Positions 26,634 to 37,291 of a stretch of 51,989 nt of DNA are shown piece after piece. The translations under genes were made by a program, and so were the position numbers. The notes beneath the pieces were generated by a model. It was not told the DNA's origin. It saw only the letters and a list, made by a program, of their open reading frames with translations, and made no database searches. How positions within the stretch are numbered: the stretch's first letter is position 1; every line of letters begins with the position of its first letter. This DNA comes from Kluyvera ascorbata ATCC 33433 (GTDB taxonomy: Bacteria; Pseudomonadota; Gammaproteobacteria; Enterobacterales; Enterobacteriaceae): contig NZ_JMPL01000021.1 of NCBI RefSeq assembly GCF_000735365.1, forward strand, positions 1 to 51,989, written 5' to 3'.

Positions 26634-27686
26634 TCACCGAGCCACGATCTTTTTCTCATGCTCCAGCAACCAGCGCTTACGGGCCACGCCACCGCCATAG
26701 CCGGTCATGCTACCGTCTTTGCCGATCACCCGATGGCAGGGAATGACGATAGCAATGCGGTTGGCACCGTTAGCGGCCGCCACGGCGCGAGCGGCAGTGG
26801 GTTTATTGAGCGTTTCCGCCAGCGCCTGATAATGGGTGCTTTCCCCACAGGGAATCTCGGCTAGCGCCTGCCAGACACGGCGCTGGAACTCACTGCCTGG
26901 CGTATCCAGCGCCAGCGTAAACCTCAGACGTTTGCCGGCGAAATACTCGGCAATCTCGTTTTCTGCCTGGCGGATATGCTCGTTTTGACCGGCAATAATG
27001 CGGGCGTTCAGCAGGCGCTGGAGGTCGCTAAATTCGGTCTCGAGCATCCGGCGGTCAACAAACTCCAACAGACACACCCCGCGCTCGCTGGCGCAAACGA
27101 ACATCGGCCCAATCGGCGTGGTAAAACGGTGAATGAGCAGCGTTTGCTGCGCCATCGTGGGCGAATGGCCGGTGAGTTTTTTGTAGGTGTAGCCGAAGCC
27201 GCTAAGCGACTCGTAGCCGCTATCAAAGGCGACATCCGTGGCGCTACGGCCACCCTTTAGCTCCTGCAATGCGACGTTAACTCGCTGCATACGCTGGAAA
27301 GCCTGAAAGGTAATGCCATGATGCTGTAAGAACCAGCGACGCACGCGCTCCGGGCTGATGTTGCTGTCACGCAGTCTGGCATCGCTGATGCGTACTTTAG
27401 GCGTCTGACGAACCAGCGCCAACGCCTGTTCAATATAATCAGGCGCGCTACAGGCGTTTTCCGTTGGCCGACAGACTTTGCAGGGACGATAGCCTGCGTC
27501 CAGCGCCGATTTAAAATCACGGTAAAACTCGACGTTTTCACGTTTGGGCTTGCGCGCCCGGCAAACCGCAATACAGGACACACCGGTGGTTTTCACCCCG
27601 ACGTAAAAGACGCCGGTGTACTCCGGCGCGCGCGCCAGCAGCGCCTGGTACCAGGTATCGCATTGGGCGCTATCGGTGACTTTCAT
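26634..27686 (-). CDS. Ada-like DNA methyltransferase/regulator
   Basis: A 350-residue protein with the full Ada layout: N-terminal zinc domain, AraC-type helix-turn-helix (about 80-180) and C-terminal O6-methylguanine-DNA methyltransferase. The four zinc cysteines fall at 38, 42, 69 and 72, as in E. coli Ada, and Cys317 in IPCHRV is the alkyl acceptor. The spacing residues differ (CIAVC for CRPSC), and overall identity to E. coli Ada is modest, so it is a paralogue or a diverged Ada. The ATG at 27686 has AGGAGT upstream. Its start overlaps the end of the PEP-mutase-like gene by 17 bases, so the two are coupled. Confidence 0.85.
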   Translation of the reverse strand: MKVTDSAQCDTWYQALLARAPEYTGVFYVGVKTTGVSCIAVCRARKPKRENVEFYRDFKSALDAGYRPCKVCRPTENACSAPDYIEQALALVRQTPKVRISDARLRDSNISPERVRRWFLQHHGITFQAFQRMQRVNVALQELKGGRSATDVAFDSGYESLSGFGYTYKKLTGHSPTMAQQTLLIHRFTTPIGPMFVCASERGVCLLEFVDRRMLETEFSDLQRLLNARIIAGQNEHIRQAENEIAEYFAGKRLRFTLALDTPGSEFQRRVWQALAEIPCGESTHYQALAETLNKPTAARAVAAANGANRIAIVIPCHRVIGKDGSMTGYGGGVARKRWLLEHEKKIVAR

Positions 27687-28446
27687 CGTCAAAGACTCCT
27701 GCAAAGGACTGCTGATGGCGAAGCGATAACAGTAGACGGTTTAGTTGAGTTTGTAATGCGCTATGCATGGCATTGCCCATGGAAATTCGACGCACGCCAA
27801 GTTCCGAAAGCGTCGAGAAATCAGCAAGACCGGGAACCGCCATCACGTTCAGCGGCAGCGCGGTTTGCCTGACTAACGCCGCAATATCCTCGGGACGGTG
27901 AACGCAGGGGACAAACAGACCATCAGCGCCATGGCTGGCATACAACGATGCTCGTGACAGTGTCACGCTTAACGCCTCTGGCATACCGAGTAAAAAGGGG
28001 TCGGTACGCACGTTGAGAAAGAGCGAAACGCGGTGCGTCGCTAATCCCTCCCGAATGGATTGCAGGCGTTCGGCAAAATGTTCAGCATCAAGGAGTTCGC
28101 GGCGGCCGTCGCGTACGTGGCTGTCTTCCAGATTGATTCCCGCTACGCCAAGCGCAGACAGTTGCAGCATATTATCCACGATACCGTCCACGGATTCGGC
28201 ATAGCCAGATTCAATATCAACGCTCAGCGGCAGGATCGTTGCGGCACGGATGCGGCCCACAATATAGCGCAGCTCCGTAAACGATATCCCTTCGCCGTCG
28301 GGGTATCCCAACATGTCGGCAATGGCGGCGCTGGAGGTTCCCAGCGCCTGATAACCGGCACGCTGTGCGGCCAGGGCGCTCGGGACATCCCAGACATTCG
28401 CGATGAGCAGTGGGGCACTTTGATGGTGCAGTTGAGTGAAGTTCAT
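27670..28446 (-). CDS. Isocitrate lyase/PEP mutase family protein
   Basis: A 258-residue TIM-barrel protein of the isocitrate lyase/PEP mutase superfamily. The substrate loop and metal residues are seen in GTSSAAIADMLGYPDGE near residue 42, SVDIESGYAES near residue 80 and INLEDSH near residue 112. The catalytic KKCGH-type loop of isocitrate lyase is missing, which points to the mutase/oxaloacetate-hydrolase branch; the reaction is unknown. The ATG at 28446 (MNFTQLHHQ) has CGGAGA upstream. The ada-like gene begins inside its last codons. Confidence 0.78.
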   Translation of the reverse strand: MNFTQLHHQSAPLLIANVWDVPSALAAQRAGYQALGTSSAAIADMLGYPDGEGISFTELRYIVGRIRAATILPLSVDIESGYAESVDGIVDNMLQLSALGVAGINLEDSHVRDGRRELLDAEHFAERLQSIREGLATHRVSLFLNVRTDPFLLGMPEALSVTLSRASLYASHGADGLFVPCVHRPEDIAALVRQTALPLNVMAVPGLADFSTLSELGVRRISMGNAMHSALQTQLNRLLLSLRHQQSFAGVFDDESHR

Positions 28447-28538
28447 GTGATTCTCCGGTTGTGTGTGCAATCGGAGTGTGTCGCAGAGCGCAAAAGGGCA
28501 GCAACCGAAAATCAGACGACCATTTTTTGCGTGGAAAC

Positions 28539-28562
28539 GGCGGGGGCGTGATGCCGCCCGCC
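28539..28562 (-). terminator. GC-rich hairpin downstream of gapC
   Basis: On the minus strand GGCGGGCG pairs with CGCCCCCGCC (two-base bulge), followed by GTTT. It lies between gapC and the PEP-mutase-like gene. Confidence 0.45.
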
Positions 28563-28569
28563 GGCGTGT

Positions 28570-29571
28570 TTACATTTTGGCGAATTTTTCCAGTACGCGA
28601 ATCAACTGGGTCACAAAGCCATATTCGTTATCGTACCAGGAGACCGTTTTGACAAGCTGCAGGCCGCCCGCTTCGGTCACTTCAGTTTGGGTCGCATCGA
28701 AGACGGAGCCGAAATGCGTGCCGATAATATCGGAAGAGACAATCTCCTCTTCGGTATAGCCAAATGACTCATTGTTGTGCGCGGCGTTTTTCATCACCTG
28801 GTTCACTTCATCTACGGTGACTTTTTTACTGAGAATCGAGACCAGCTCGGTCACTGACCCTGTTTTCGTTGGCACGCGCTGAGCGTGGCCCTTCAGTTTG
28901 CCGCTTAGCGCCGGGATCACCAGACCAATCGCTTTTGCCGCCCCGGTGGTGTGCGGAATGATATTCTCCGCCGCGGCGCGAGACGCGCGCAGGTCTTTGC
29001 CTCGTGGACCATCAACCAGCGACTGCGTGCCGGTATAGGCATGGATGGTGGTCATGGTGCCTACTTCAATGCCGAACGAGTCGTGGAGGGCTTTAGCCAT
29101 TGGCGCCAGACAGTTGGTGGTGCAGGACGCAACGGAGATAATCTTATCGCTGGCGTTCAGCGTATCGTCGTTGACGTTAAAGACCAGGGTTTTCATATCG
29201 CCAGCAGGCGCGGAGACCAGCACTTTTTTTGCCCCGGCATCAATATGCGCCTGCGATTTTTCCGTCGAGGTATAGAAGCCTGTACATTCGACAATCAGCT
29301 CTGCACCCTGGGCGGTCCACGGAATATTTTTCGCCTCTTTTTCAGCGTAAACGGTAATGGTTTTACCATTCACAATCAGCGCATTATCGTTGTAATCAAC
29401 GCTCCACGGGAACGGGCCGTAGTTGGAGTCATGCTTCAATAAGTAGGCCAGAACTTTGGGGGAGGTCAGATCGTTAATTGCGACCACTTCATGACTGCTG
29501 GAAACTTCCAGTAAACGGCGCAGAACCAGACGACCAATACGCCCAAACCCGTTAATGCCAATTTTACTCAT
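28570..29571 (-). CDS. gapC: Glyceraldehyde-3-phosphate dehydrogenase GapC, intact
   Basis: A complete 333-residue [18 protein letters not shown] (residues 7-19) binds NAD; Cys150 in [10 protein letters not shown] and His177 in TIHAYT form the catalytic pair; SWYDNEYGF is near the C terminus. The position between aldA and cybB identifies it as the gapC locus, which is a broken gene in E. coli K-12. GGAGAG precedes the ATG. GapC is a second GAPDH beside GapA; whether it is expressed cannot be seen here. Confidence 0.94.
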   Translation of the reverse strand: MSKIGINGFGRIGRLVLRRLLEVSSSHEVVAINDLTSPKVLAYLLKHDSNYGPFPWSVDYNDNALIVNGKTITVYAEKEAKNIPWTAQGAELIVECTGFYTSTEKSQAHIDAGAKKVLVSAPAGDMKTLVFNVNDDTLNASDKIISVASCTTNCLAPMAKALHDSFGIEVGTMTTIHAYTGTQSLVDGPRGKDLRASRAAAENIIPHTTGAAKAIGLVIPALSGKLKGHAQRVPTKTGSVTELVSILSKKVTVDEVNQVMKNAAHNNESFGYTEEEIVSSDIIGTHFGSVFDATQTEVTEAGGLQLVKTVSWYDNEYGFVTQLIRVLEKFAKM

Positions 29572-29797
29572 GGTGCTCTCCTGTCAGTGATGGGTATCAG
29601 CCCAATACGCGTACGTCAGATTGACTCAATTAATAAGTGTGGATTATGTATTTCATCTGTCCAGGCTTAGTTCAGCGAGCCGGGAAGGGCAACGTTGTCG
29701 CGAAAATTTAATTTGTATCGATTTGAAAAAGTTAATGAAATTTTAATGAATCGCGGCTATTTTGCTTTTTTATGTTACTTCTCAGAGTATTTTGGCG

Positions 29798-30325
29798 ATG
29801 AACGATAAATATTCCCGCTTACAAATTGCCATCCATTGGCTGGTATTTTTGCTGGTGCTGGTAGCCTATGCGGCGATGGAATTGCGCGGATTTTTCCCCC
29901 GTAGCGACCGCCCGGTCATCAACATGATCCATGTCTCCTGCGGGATCAGCGTGCTGGTGCTGATGGTGGCGCGTCTTCTCATTCGCCTGAAGCGCCCGGC
30001 GCCGCCTATTGTGCCGAAGCCAAAGCCGATGATGACCGGGATGGCGCATCTGGGACACCTGGCAATCTACCTGCTGTTTATTGCACTGCCGCTGATTGGT
30101 CTGGTGATGATGTACAACCGCGGTAATCCGTGGCTGGCATTTGGCCTCACCATGCCGCATGCCGCAGAGGGGAATTTTGACCTTGTGGATACGCTGAAAC
30201 ATTATCATGTGTTCCTCGCGAACCTCGGCTACTGGCTGATTGGCCTGCACGCGCTTGCGGCGCTGGCGCACCACTATATCTGGAAGGACAACACGCTGCT
30301 GCGCATGATGCCACGCAAGCGTTAA
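29798..30325 (+). CDS. cybB: Cytochrome b561
   Basis: A 175-residue inner-membrane di-haem cytochrome with four membrane helices. Haem-ligand histidines are visible in the first helix (QIAIHWLVF), in INMIHVSC, and near the C terminus in LIGLHALAALAHHY. In E. coli the protein oxidises ubiquinol, passing electrons to superoxide or oxygen. I start at the ATG at 29798 (MNDKYSRLQ), which aligns with E. coli CybB, rather than twelve codons earlier. It is divergent from gapC. Confidence 0.93.
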   Translation: MNDKYSRLQIAIHWLVFLLVLVAYAAMELRGFFPRSDRPVINMIHVSCGISVLVLMVARLLIRLKRPAPPIVPKPKPMMTGMAHLGHLAIYLLFIALPLIGLVMMYNRGNPWLAFGLTMPHAAEGNFDLVDTLKHYHVFLANLGYWLIGLHALAALAHHYIWKDNTLLRMMPRKR

Positions 30326-30395
30326 CCTGCTTTCAACTCCCTGTTCTCTGCGCTACCATAAGTCATATATTTGACGTATGAATGGAGAGAACAGG

Positions 30396-31034
30396 GTGTT
30401 CGCAGATTTTGGTGTGCTTAATTACTGGACCTATTTGCTCGGGGCCATCTTTATTATTCTGGTGCCGGGGCCAAATACCTTCTTCGTACTGAAGACCGGC
30501 GTGTCGCACGGTATCCGCAAAGGATATATGGCGGCGCTTGCGGTCTTTATTGGCGATGCCGTTCTGATGTCTCTCTCGTTTGCGGGCGTCGCCACGCTGA
30601 TTAAAACCACCCCGGTGCTGTTTAATATTGTGCGCTATCTTGGGGCGATTTATCTGCTCTATCTCGGCGGCAAGATGCTGTACAGCACGCTTAAGCGTAA
30701 AAATGTCGAACATGACGAAGCTGCGGAGCCGGGCCACGCCATCTTTAAGCGTGCGTTAACGTTGAGCCTGACCAACCCGAAAGCGATTTTGTTCTACGTC
30801 TCGTTCTTCGTGCAGTTTATTGATGTCCACGCGAAAACCCCTGGCCTGGCGTTCTTTATTCTGGCGCTGACGCTGGAACTGGTGAGCTTTACCTACCTGA
30901 GCTTCCTTATTGTCTCCGGCTCGCTGGTGACGCGCTACGTGAAAACGCGTAAAAAACTGGCAAAAATTGGCAACAGCCTGATTGGCTTGGTGTTTGTTGG
31001 CTTTGCCGCCCGCCTGGCGACCCTCCAGTCCTGA
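30396..31034 (+). CDS. leuE: Leucine exporter LeuE (RhtB/LysE family), GTG start
   Basis: A 212-residue amino-acid exporter of the LysE/RhtB family with about six membrane segments. [17 protein letters not shown] near residue 25 is the family signature, and [19 protein letters not shown] near residue 130 is characteristic. E. coli LeuE, 212 residues starting [13 protein letters not shown], aligns if translation begins at the GTG at 30396 ([11 protein letters not shown]); GGAGA lies just upstream. The ATG six codons earlier has no such match. In E. coli leuE is elsewhere on the chromosome. Confidence 0.88.
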   Translation: MFADFGVLNYWTYLLGAIFIILVPGPNTFFVLKTGVSHGIRKGYMAALAVFIGDAVLMSLSFAGVATLIKTTPVLFNIVRYLGAIYLLYLGGKMLYSTLKRKNVEHDEAAEPGHAIFKRALTLSLTNPKAILFYVSFFVQFIDVHAKTPGLAFFILALTLELVSFTYLSFLIVSGSLVTRYVKTRKKLAKIGNSLIGLVFVGFAARLATLQS

Positions 31035-31044
31035 TAGTTCTCCC

Positions 31045-31077
31045 GGCCCGATATTCTTATCGGGCCAGTCTGTTTTT
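31045..31077 (+). terminator. leuE terminator
   Basis: GGCCCGATA (31045-31053) pairs with TATCGGGCC (31058-31066) around TTCT; AGTCTG then TTTTT follow. Confidence 0.7.
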
Positions 31078-31236
31078 ACTCCCATCCAAATTGCTATAAC
31101 GGCATAGGCCTGTCCTACGGTCACCTCATAAACGTCTAAACTAAGAGCTCTGGGGGAGTAAACCCGTTTGGGGCTGTCTATGCGCTTGAGCAAGTAAAAA
31201 TTTAAAACATTTATTTTACATCAAAGCAATGAACTT

Positions 31237-31260
31237 GATAGTATACCCCCCTATACTATC
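31237..31260. promoter_or_regulatory. FrmR operator overlapping the frmRA promoter
   Basis: GATAGTATA (31237-31245) and TATACTATC (31252-31260) flank a CCCCCC spacer, the arrangement of FrmR/CsoR-family operators in E. coli. The left arm contains the -10 box TAGTAT (31239-31244); TTTACA at 31215-31220 is the -35 with an 18-base spacer. FrmR binding would block the promoter until formaldehyde is present. Confidence 0.85.
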
Positions 31261-31269
31261 GGAGGGCCT

Positions 31270-32686
<1,417 letters not shown>

Positions 32687-32695
32687 TTCCCCCTC

Positions 32696-32724
32696 AACCA
32701 GCGGGATCTTCCCGCTGGTTTTCT
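32696..32724 (+). terminator. frmRA terminator
   Basis: AACCAGCGGGA (32696-32706) pairs perfectly with TCCCGCTGGTT (32710-32720), followed by TTCT. Confidence 0.8.
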
Positions 32725-32761
32725 GAAGTGTGACCCGCCTTACGTTTTGCACCTTTCCTGA

Positions 32762-32788
32762 TAAGAATTCAGCGTCTATAGCCGATGA
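32762..32788 (+). promoter_or_regulatory. Sigma-28 (FliA) promoter of trg
   Basis: TAAG, a 15-base spacer and GCCGATGA (32781-32788), close to the flagellar class 3 consensus TAAA-N15-GCCGATAA. It lies 36 bases before the receptor start. Confidence 0.75.
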
Positions 32789-32823
32789 CTCTATTACTTA
32801 CCTCAAGTACAAGAGAGTTACTC

Positions 32824-34521
32824 ATGGAAAAAAAATCCGCGCAGCCGAATCGCTCGCAAAAGGTCAGCTTTCTGCATCATATCCGCCTGGTGCCGTTCTT
32901 CGGTTTTGTGCTGGGCGGTATTCTGGTGCTGTTTGCCTTGAGTTCAGGGCTGGCAGGCTATTTCATGTGGAAAGCCGATAACGACCAGCGCGATGTGACG
33001 CAGGAACTGCAGGTCCGCGTTGGGCTTTCTGACAGCGCCAACTACCTGCGTGAAGCCCGTATTATGATGATTCATGCCGGGGCGGACAGCCGTATCGCCG
33101 AGATGGAGAGCATGAAGAAGAACCTGGCAGCGGCAGAAAACCGAATTAAACGCTCTCAGGACGGGTTCAAACTCTACACCAATCGCAGCGTGAAAACGGC
33201 GGCCGATGAAGCGCTGGATGCCGAAATGAATCAGCGCTATAGCGCCTATTTAGACGGCATGACGCCGATGCTGAAATATGCAAAAAACGGCATGTTTGAA
33301 GCCATCATCAACTATGAAAGCGAACAGGCTCGCGCGCTCGACGATGCCTATAACGACGTGCGCTTGAAGGTCATTGATATTCGTACCGCACGAGCTAACC
33401 AGCTTGCGGCATTAGCGCATGACCGTACCCGACTGGGCGGGTTGTTTATGGTCGGTGCTTTTATTCTCGCCGTAGTGATGACCATTATTACCTTTACCAC
33501 CCTCCGTAGCGTGGTGATCCTGCCGCTGCAGCGAGCGGGCGCACGTATTGCCCAGATTGCGAGCGGCAATCTAACCATGGCAGATGAACCCGTAGGACGC
33601 AGTGAAATTGGTCAGCTCAACGGCAACCTGCAAAAAATGCAGCATGCGCTGGTGCAGACTGTGGGTACCGTGCGTCAGGGCGCGGAAGAGATCTATCGCG
33701 GAACCAGCGAAATTTCCGTTGGTAATACCGATCTCTCTTCGCGTACCGAACAGCAGGCGGCGGCCATTGAACAGACGGCGGCCAGCATGGAACAGCTCGC
33801 GGCGACGGTGAAACAGAACGCCGAGAATGCACACCATGCCAGCAAGCTGGCGGAAGATGCTTCCGGCAAGGCCTCCCGCGGCGGGCAACTGGTATCGGGT
33901 GTGGTATCGACGATGGGCAGTATCTCGACCAGCTCGAAGAAAATCTCGGAAATCACCTCGGTGATTAACAGCATTGCATTCCAGACTAATATTCTGGCGC
34001 TGAACGCCGCAGTAGAAGCGGCGCGTGCGGGCGAGCAGGGGCGCGGGTTTGCGGTGGTCGCCAGTGAAGTTCGCACGCTGGCAAGCCGCAGCGCCCAGGC
34101 CGCAAAAGAGATTGAAGGGCTTATCAGCGAATCGGTAACGTTAATTGAACGTGGGTCTGATGAAGTGGTGCGCGCGGGGACCACGATGACCGATATTGTT
34201 GATGCGGTGAAACGCGTGACCGACATTATGCTGGAGATCGCAGCGGCTTCTGATGAGCAGAATCGCGGGATTCAGCAGGTAAGCCAGGCGGTGACCGAAA
34301 TGGATAACGTCACCCAGCAGAACGCCTCGCTGGTGGAAGAAGCCTCTGCGGCGGCAGCGTCACTGGAAGAGCAGGCAGCGCGCTTAACCGAAGCGGTCGG
34401 CACTTTCCGCTTACAGGCAAGTGAACGTGTTGAAACGGTCAAAGCCACAGCAAAAGCCGCGTTTAACCCGGCTAGTCCGACTGCGGCAACCGCCGGCGCG
34501 GATAACTGGGAAACGTTTTAA
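32824..34521 (+). CDS. trg: Methyl-accepting chemotaxis protein Trg, with NWETF tail
   Basis: A 565-residue chemoreceptor. Membrane helices lie near residues 22-47 and 205-227 with a four-helix periplasmic sensor between, then a HAMP domain, adaptation helices and the signalling hairpin containing [20 protein letters not shown]. Locus and whole-length similarity identify it as Trg, the ribose/galactose-binding-protein receptor of E. coli. The C terminus differs: it ends GADNWETF, the pentapeptide that docks CheR and CheB on high-abundance receptors such as Tsr and Tar and that E. coli Trg lacks. The start at 32824 (MEKKSAQ) has AGAGAG upstream; the earlier frame start would fall in the sigma-28 promoter. 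Confidence 0.9.
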   Translation: MEKKSAQPNRSQKVSFLHHIRLVPFFGFVLGGILVLFALSSGLAGYFMWKADNDQRDVTQELQVRVGLSDSANYLREARIMMIHAGADSRIAEMESMKKNLAAAENRIKRSQDGFKLYTNRSVKTAADEALDAEMNQRYSAYLDGMTPMLKYAKNGMFEAIINYESEQARALDDAYNDVRLKVIDIRTARANQLAALAHDRTRLGGLFMVGAFILAVVMTIITFTTLRSVVILPLQRAGARIAQIASGNLTMADEPVGRSEIGQLNGNLQKMQHALVQTVGTVRQGAEEIYRGTSEISVGNTDLSSRTEQQAAAIEQTAASMEQLAATVKQNAENAHHASKLAEDASGKASRGGQLVSGVVSTMGSISTSSKKISEITSVINSIAFQTNILALNAAVEAARAGEQGRGFAVVASEVRTLASRSAQAAKEIEGLISESVTLIERGSDEVVRAGTTMTDIVDAVKRVTDIMLEIAAASDEQNRGIQQVSQAVTEMDNVTQQNASLVEEASAAAASLEEQAARLTEAVGTFRLQASERVETVKATAKAAFNPASPTAATAGADNWETF

Positions 34522-34534
34522 GCGAGGGTCTATC

Positions 34535-34570
34535 AATAAAAAAGCCTCGTCACCATAAAGGTGGCGAGGC
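34535..34570. terminator. Bidirectional terminator between trg and quiA
   Basis: GCCTCGTCACC and GGTGGCGAGGC pair with one wobble around ATAAA (34544-34570). The A-run at 34535-34543 becomes the T-run for the minus strand, so it mainly ends the quiA transcript. Confidence 0.75.
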
Positions 34571-34577
34571 AGTGAAG

Positions 34578-34603
34578 GCCTGATAAGCGAAGCGCCATCA
34601 GGC
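34578..34603. repeat. Single REP unit
   Basis: GCCTGATAAGCG and CGCCATCAGGC form the standard imperfect palindrome, located between the trg/quiA terminator and the quiA stop. Confidence 0.8.
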
Positions 34604-34629
34604 ACAATACGCGCACGATAGTTCGACTA

Positions 34630-37005
34630 TCAGTGGCTATCCGGCAGCGCGTAGGCAATGATGTAATCACCGCGATCCGGCGACTGACGTGCGCCACCTG
34701 CGTTAATCACGATGTACTGTTTGCCGGTCTTCGGCGAAACGTAAGTCATTGGGCCTGACTGGCTGCCGACCGGCAGACGGTCTTTCCAGATCTCTTTCCC
34801 GGTTGCGGTATCAAACGCGCGCAGGTAGAAATCCTGAGTGCCAGCGAAGAACAGCAGACCAGACTGGGTAGACAGAGAAGCGCCCAGGGTTGGCATACCG
34901 ATAGGGATTGGCATGTGCATGCGGATCCCCAGCGGACCGGTGTCTTCAACGGTACCTACCGGCACCTGCCAGACAATCTTACCGGACTTCAGGTCCACGG
35001 CGGACATCGTGCCAAACGGTGGCTTCTGGCACGGAATACCCAGCGGAGACAGGAAACGCTCGCGCATTGCGCCATACGGCGTACCGTCCATCGGTACAAT
35101 ACCCATCTCGATGCCGCTGGCATTTTTCGCCACATTGGCGCGCGGCACCATGTAGTTTGCCAGGCCCAGACGCATATCGTTGACGAACATCAGGCTGTTG
35201 TTCGGGTCAACGGATACGCTGCCCCAGTTCATCCCACCCAGTGAGCCAGGATACTGCAGGGAACGGTCTTCGCCCGGTGGGGTGAAGATGCCCTGATGAC
35301 GCATCTCTTTAAACTGGATGCGGCACAGCAGCAGGTCAACCGGCGTGGCGCCCCACATATCGGATTCTTTCAACTGCTCGTTGCCGATCATCGGCATGCC
35401 GACGGAGTAAGGCTGAGTCGGAGAGTAGCGCTCGCCAGGAACGTTGCCCGCCGGAACCGGACGTTCTTCGACTTTGGCTACCGGCTCGCCGGTTTCACGG
35501 TTGAGCATAAAGATCATGCCCTGTTTACTGGTTTGTACCAGCACCGGCGTGGTGCCGCCTTTACCATCTGGCAGGTCATACAGCAGCGGCTGAGAAGGCA
35601 GGTCGAAGTCCCACAGGTCGTGGTGGGTTGTCTGATAGTGCCAGCGTACTTTACCGGTGGTAGCGTCAACCGCCACGATAGAGGAGCTGTATTTATCGTC
35701 GAGCGCGGTACGTTCACCGGCCCAGAAGTCTGGGGTGGCATTACCGGTTGGCAGATAAATCAGATTCAGCTTCGCGTCGTAAGACATGGCGGACCAGACG
35801 TTCGGCGTACCGCGCGTGTAGGTCATGCCTTCTGGTGGCAAACCGGTCAGGTTCGGGTTGCCCGGATCCCATGCCCAGGCAAGTTTGCCGGTATGGACAT
35901 CATATGCGCGAACTACGCCCGGGGGTTCACCGGTAGAGAAGTTATCGGCAACGCGACCGCCGACCACCACCACGTTACCCGCCACTAATGGCGTAGAGGT
36001 CTGCTGGTAGTAACCCGGTTTGATATCGCCCATACCAACGCTCAGATCAACCACACCGTGGTCGCCAAAGTCGTCGCACACTTTGCCGTTATCGGCATTG
36101 ATGGCAATCAGGCGGGCATCCGTGGTAGGCAGGAACAGACGACGCGGGCAGGCGGCGGGTTGTGTTGCCGTGGCTGGCGTGGTCAGGGCCTGGGTGTCCT
36201 CAAAATAACCGAGACCACGGCAGCGCTGCCAGTTTGGCGCGGTGGCTTTGGAATCGTAACGCCATTTCTCTTTGCCTGAATCGACATCCAGCGCCAGCAC
36301 TTTGCTGTACGGCGTACAGACGAACAGCGTGTCGCCAATCTGCAGCGGGGTGTTCTGATCTTCGGCACCGGAGCCGTTGCTCTGTGGAATATCACCGGTA
36401 TGAGCAACCCATGCGACCTGCAGCTTATCGATATTCTGCTTGTTGATTTGATCTAACGCGGCAAAACGGTCGCCGTGGGTGGTGTTACCCCAATGCTCCC
36501 AGTTTTTCTGTGCTTCGCCTGGTGCGACCGGTTTAACCGGCACCGGTTCCGTCGCGGAGACCAGCGTTTGCGGCTTGAACATGCCACCAACGCTCACCAG
36601 CAGGATAACGGCGATAATCCCGGCGAGGCTAAATGCCGGGCCTTTTTTCGCAGGCTGCGCGTGGGACATAAATGGCCATACCAGCGCACAAAGAAAGGCC
36701 AGTACGCCAAAGGTAAATAGGCGCGAGAAGAGCGGCCAGAAATCCCAGCCCGCATCGCTGATAGACCAGACGATCGCCACAATAAACGCCAGTGCGTACA
36801 GCACAATCCCGGCACGACGTTGACGTGCGATCAGAATGGCGCTGACCACCATCACGATACCCATCAGCGTAAAGAACCAGGTGCCACCAACGCTGGCGAG
36901 CTTAGCCCCCAGCGCGCCGATAGCCAGGCCGACGATCAACATCAGCGCGATAAGAAGCCACTGCAGGATTCGTGGGAATCCTCGTGGCACGTTGCCAGTT
37001 GCCAT
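34630..37005 (-). CDS. quiA: PQQ-dependent quinate/shikimate-type membrane dehydrogenase
   Basis: A 791-residue quinoprotein of the glucose/quinate/shikimate dehydrogenase family. Four or five N-terminal membrane helices (about residues 10-140) precede a periplasmic PQQ beta-propeller with repeated tryptophan-docking motifs and SDMWGATPVDLLLCR near residue 550. These enzymes oxidise the substrate in the periplasm and pass electrons to ubiquinone. The family cannot separate glucose from quinate by eye, but the sequence differs clearly from E. coli Gcd and its neighbours are pcaQ-like and pcaHG, so quinate or shikimate is the likelier substrate. The ATG at 37005 has AAGGAGAACGGT upstream. PQQ synthesis genes are not in the window. 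Confidence 0.78.
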   Translation of the reverse strand: MATGNVPRGFPRILQWLLIALMLIVGLAIGALGAKLASVGGTWFFTLMGIVMVVSAILIARQRRAGIVLYALAFIVAIVWSISDAGWDFWPLFSRLFTFGVLAFLCALVWPFMSHAQPAKKGPAFSLAGIIAVILLVSVGGMFKPQTLVSATEPVPVKPVAPGEAQKNWEHWGNTTHGDRFAALDQINKQNIDKLQVAWVAHTGDIPQSNGSGAEDQNTPLQIGDTLFVCTPYSKVLALDVDSGKEKWRYDSKATAPNWQRCRGLGYFEDTQALTTPATATQPAACPRRLFLPTTDARLIAINADNGKVCDDFGDHGVVDLSVGMGDIKPGYYQQTSTPLVAGNVVVVGGRVADNFSTGEPPGVVRAYDVHTGKLAWAWDPGNPNLTGLPPEGMTYTRGTPNVWSAMSYDAKLNLIYLPTGNATPDFWAGERTALDDKYSSSIVAVDATTGKVRWHYQTTHHDLWDFDLPSQPLLYDLPDGKGGTTPVLVQTSKQGMIFMLNRETGEPVAKVEERPVPAGNVPGERYSPTQPYSVGMPMIGNEQLKESDMWGATPVDLLLCRIQFKEMRHQGIFTPPGEDRSLQYPGSLGGMNWGSVSVDPNNSLMFVNDMRLGLANYMVPRANVAKNASGIEMGIVPMDGTPYGAMRERFLSPLGIPCQKPPFGTMSAVDLKSGKIVWQVPVGTVEDTGPLGIRMHMPIPIGMPTLGASLSTQSGLLFFAGTQDFYLRAFDTATGKEIWKDRLPVGSQSGPMTYVSPKTGKQYIVINAGGARQSPDRGDYIIAYALPDSH

Positions 37006-37122
37006 ACCGTTCTCCTTAAAACAGCAAAATGTGCACAGTTGAACCATGTGGTGTGTTTTGTTCTGTGCTTTTGTTTTGAATGAAATGCTAACGTGCTTCT
37101 AAATGAGGTATTTGGTTTATCA

Positions 37123-37192
37123 ATGCAATTATGCATGAACCATTTGGTTAAATTATGGGTATGATAGATCTGTTAAATTGCATTGCGCAATT
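37123..37192. promoter_or_regulatory. Palindromes upstream of quiA
   Basis: Two dyads in the AT-rich region before quiA: ATGCA-ATTA-TGCAT (37123-37136) and AATTGC-ATTGC-GCAATT (37176-37192). They are candidate regulator sites; I cannot assign a protein. Confidence 0.35.
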
Positions 37193-37291
37193 GTTAATAA
37201 ATAATTTCGCATTAATTGCGTAGAGGAAAAGTAAAAGGGCGCGGAAAAACGAAGGAACTTAGCCCGCCAGGCGACGGGCCCGTGTGATTTT

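Noticed and set aside
35296-35988. 230-codon frame on the plus strand
   Set aside because: Antisense to quiA; composition follows the complement of quiA codons.
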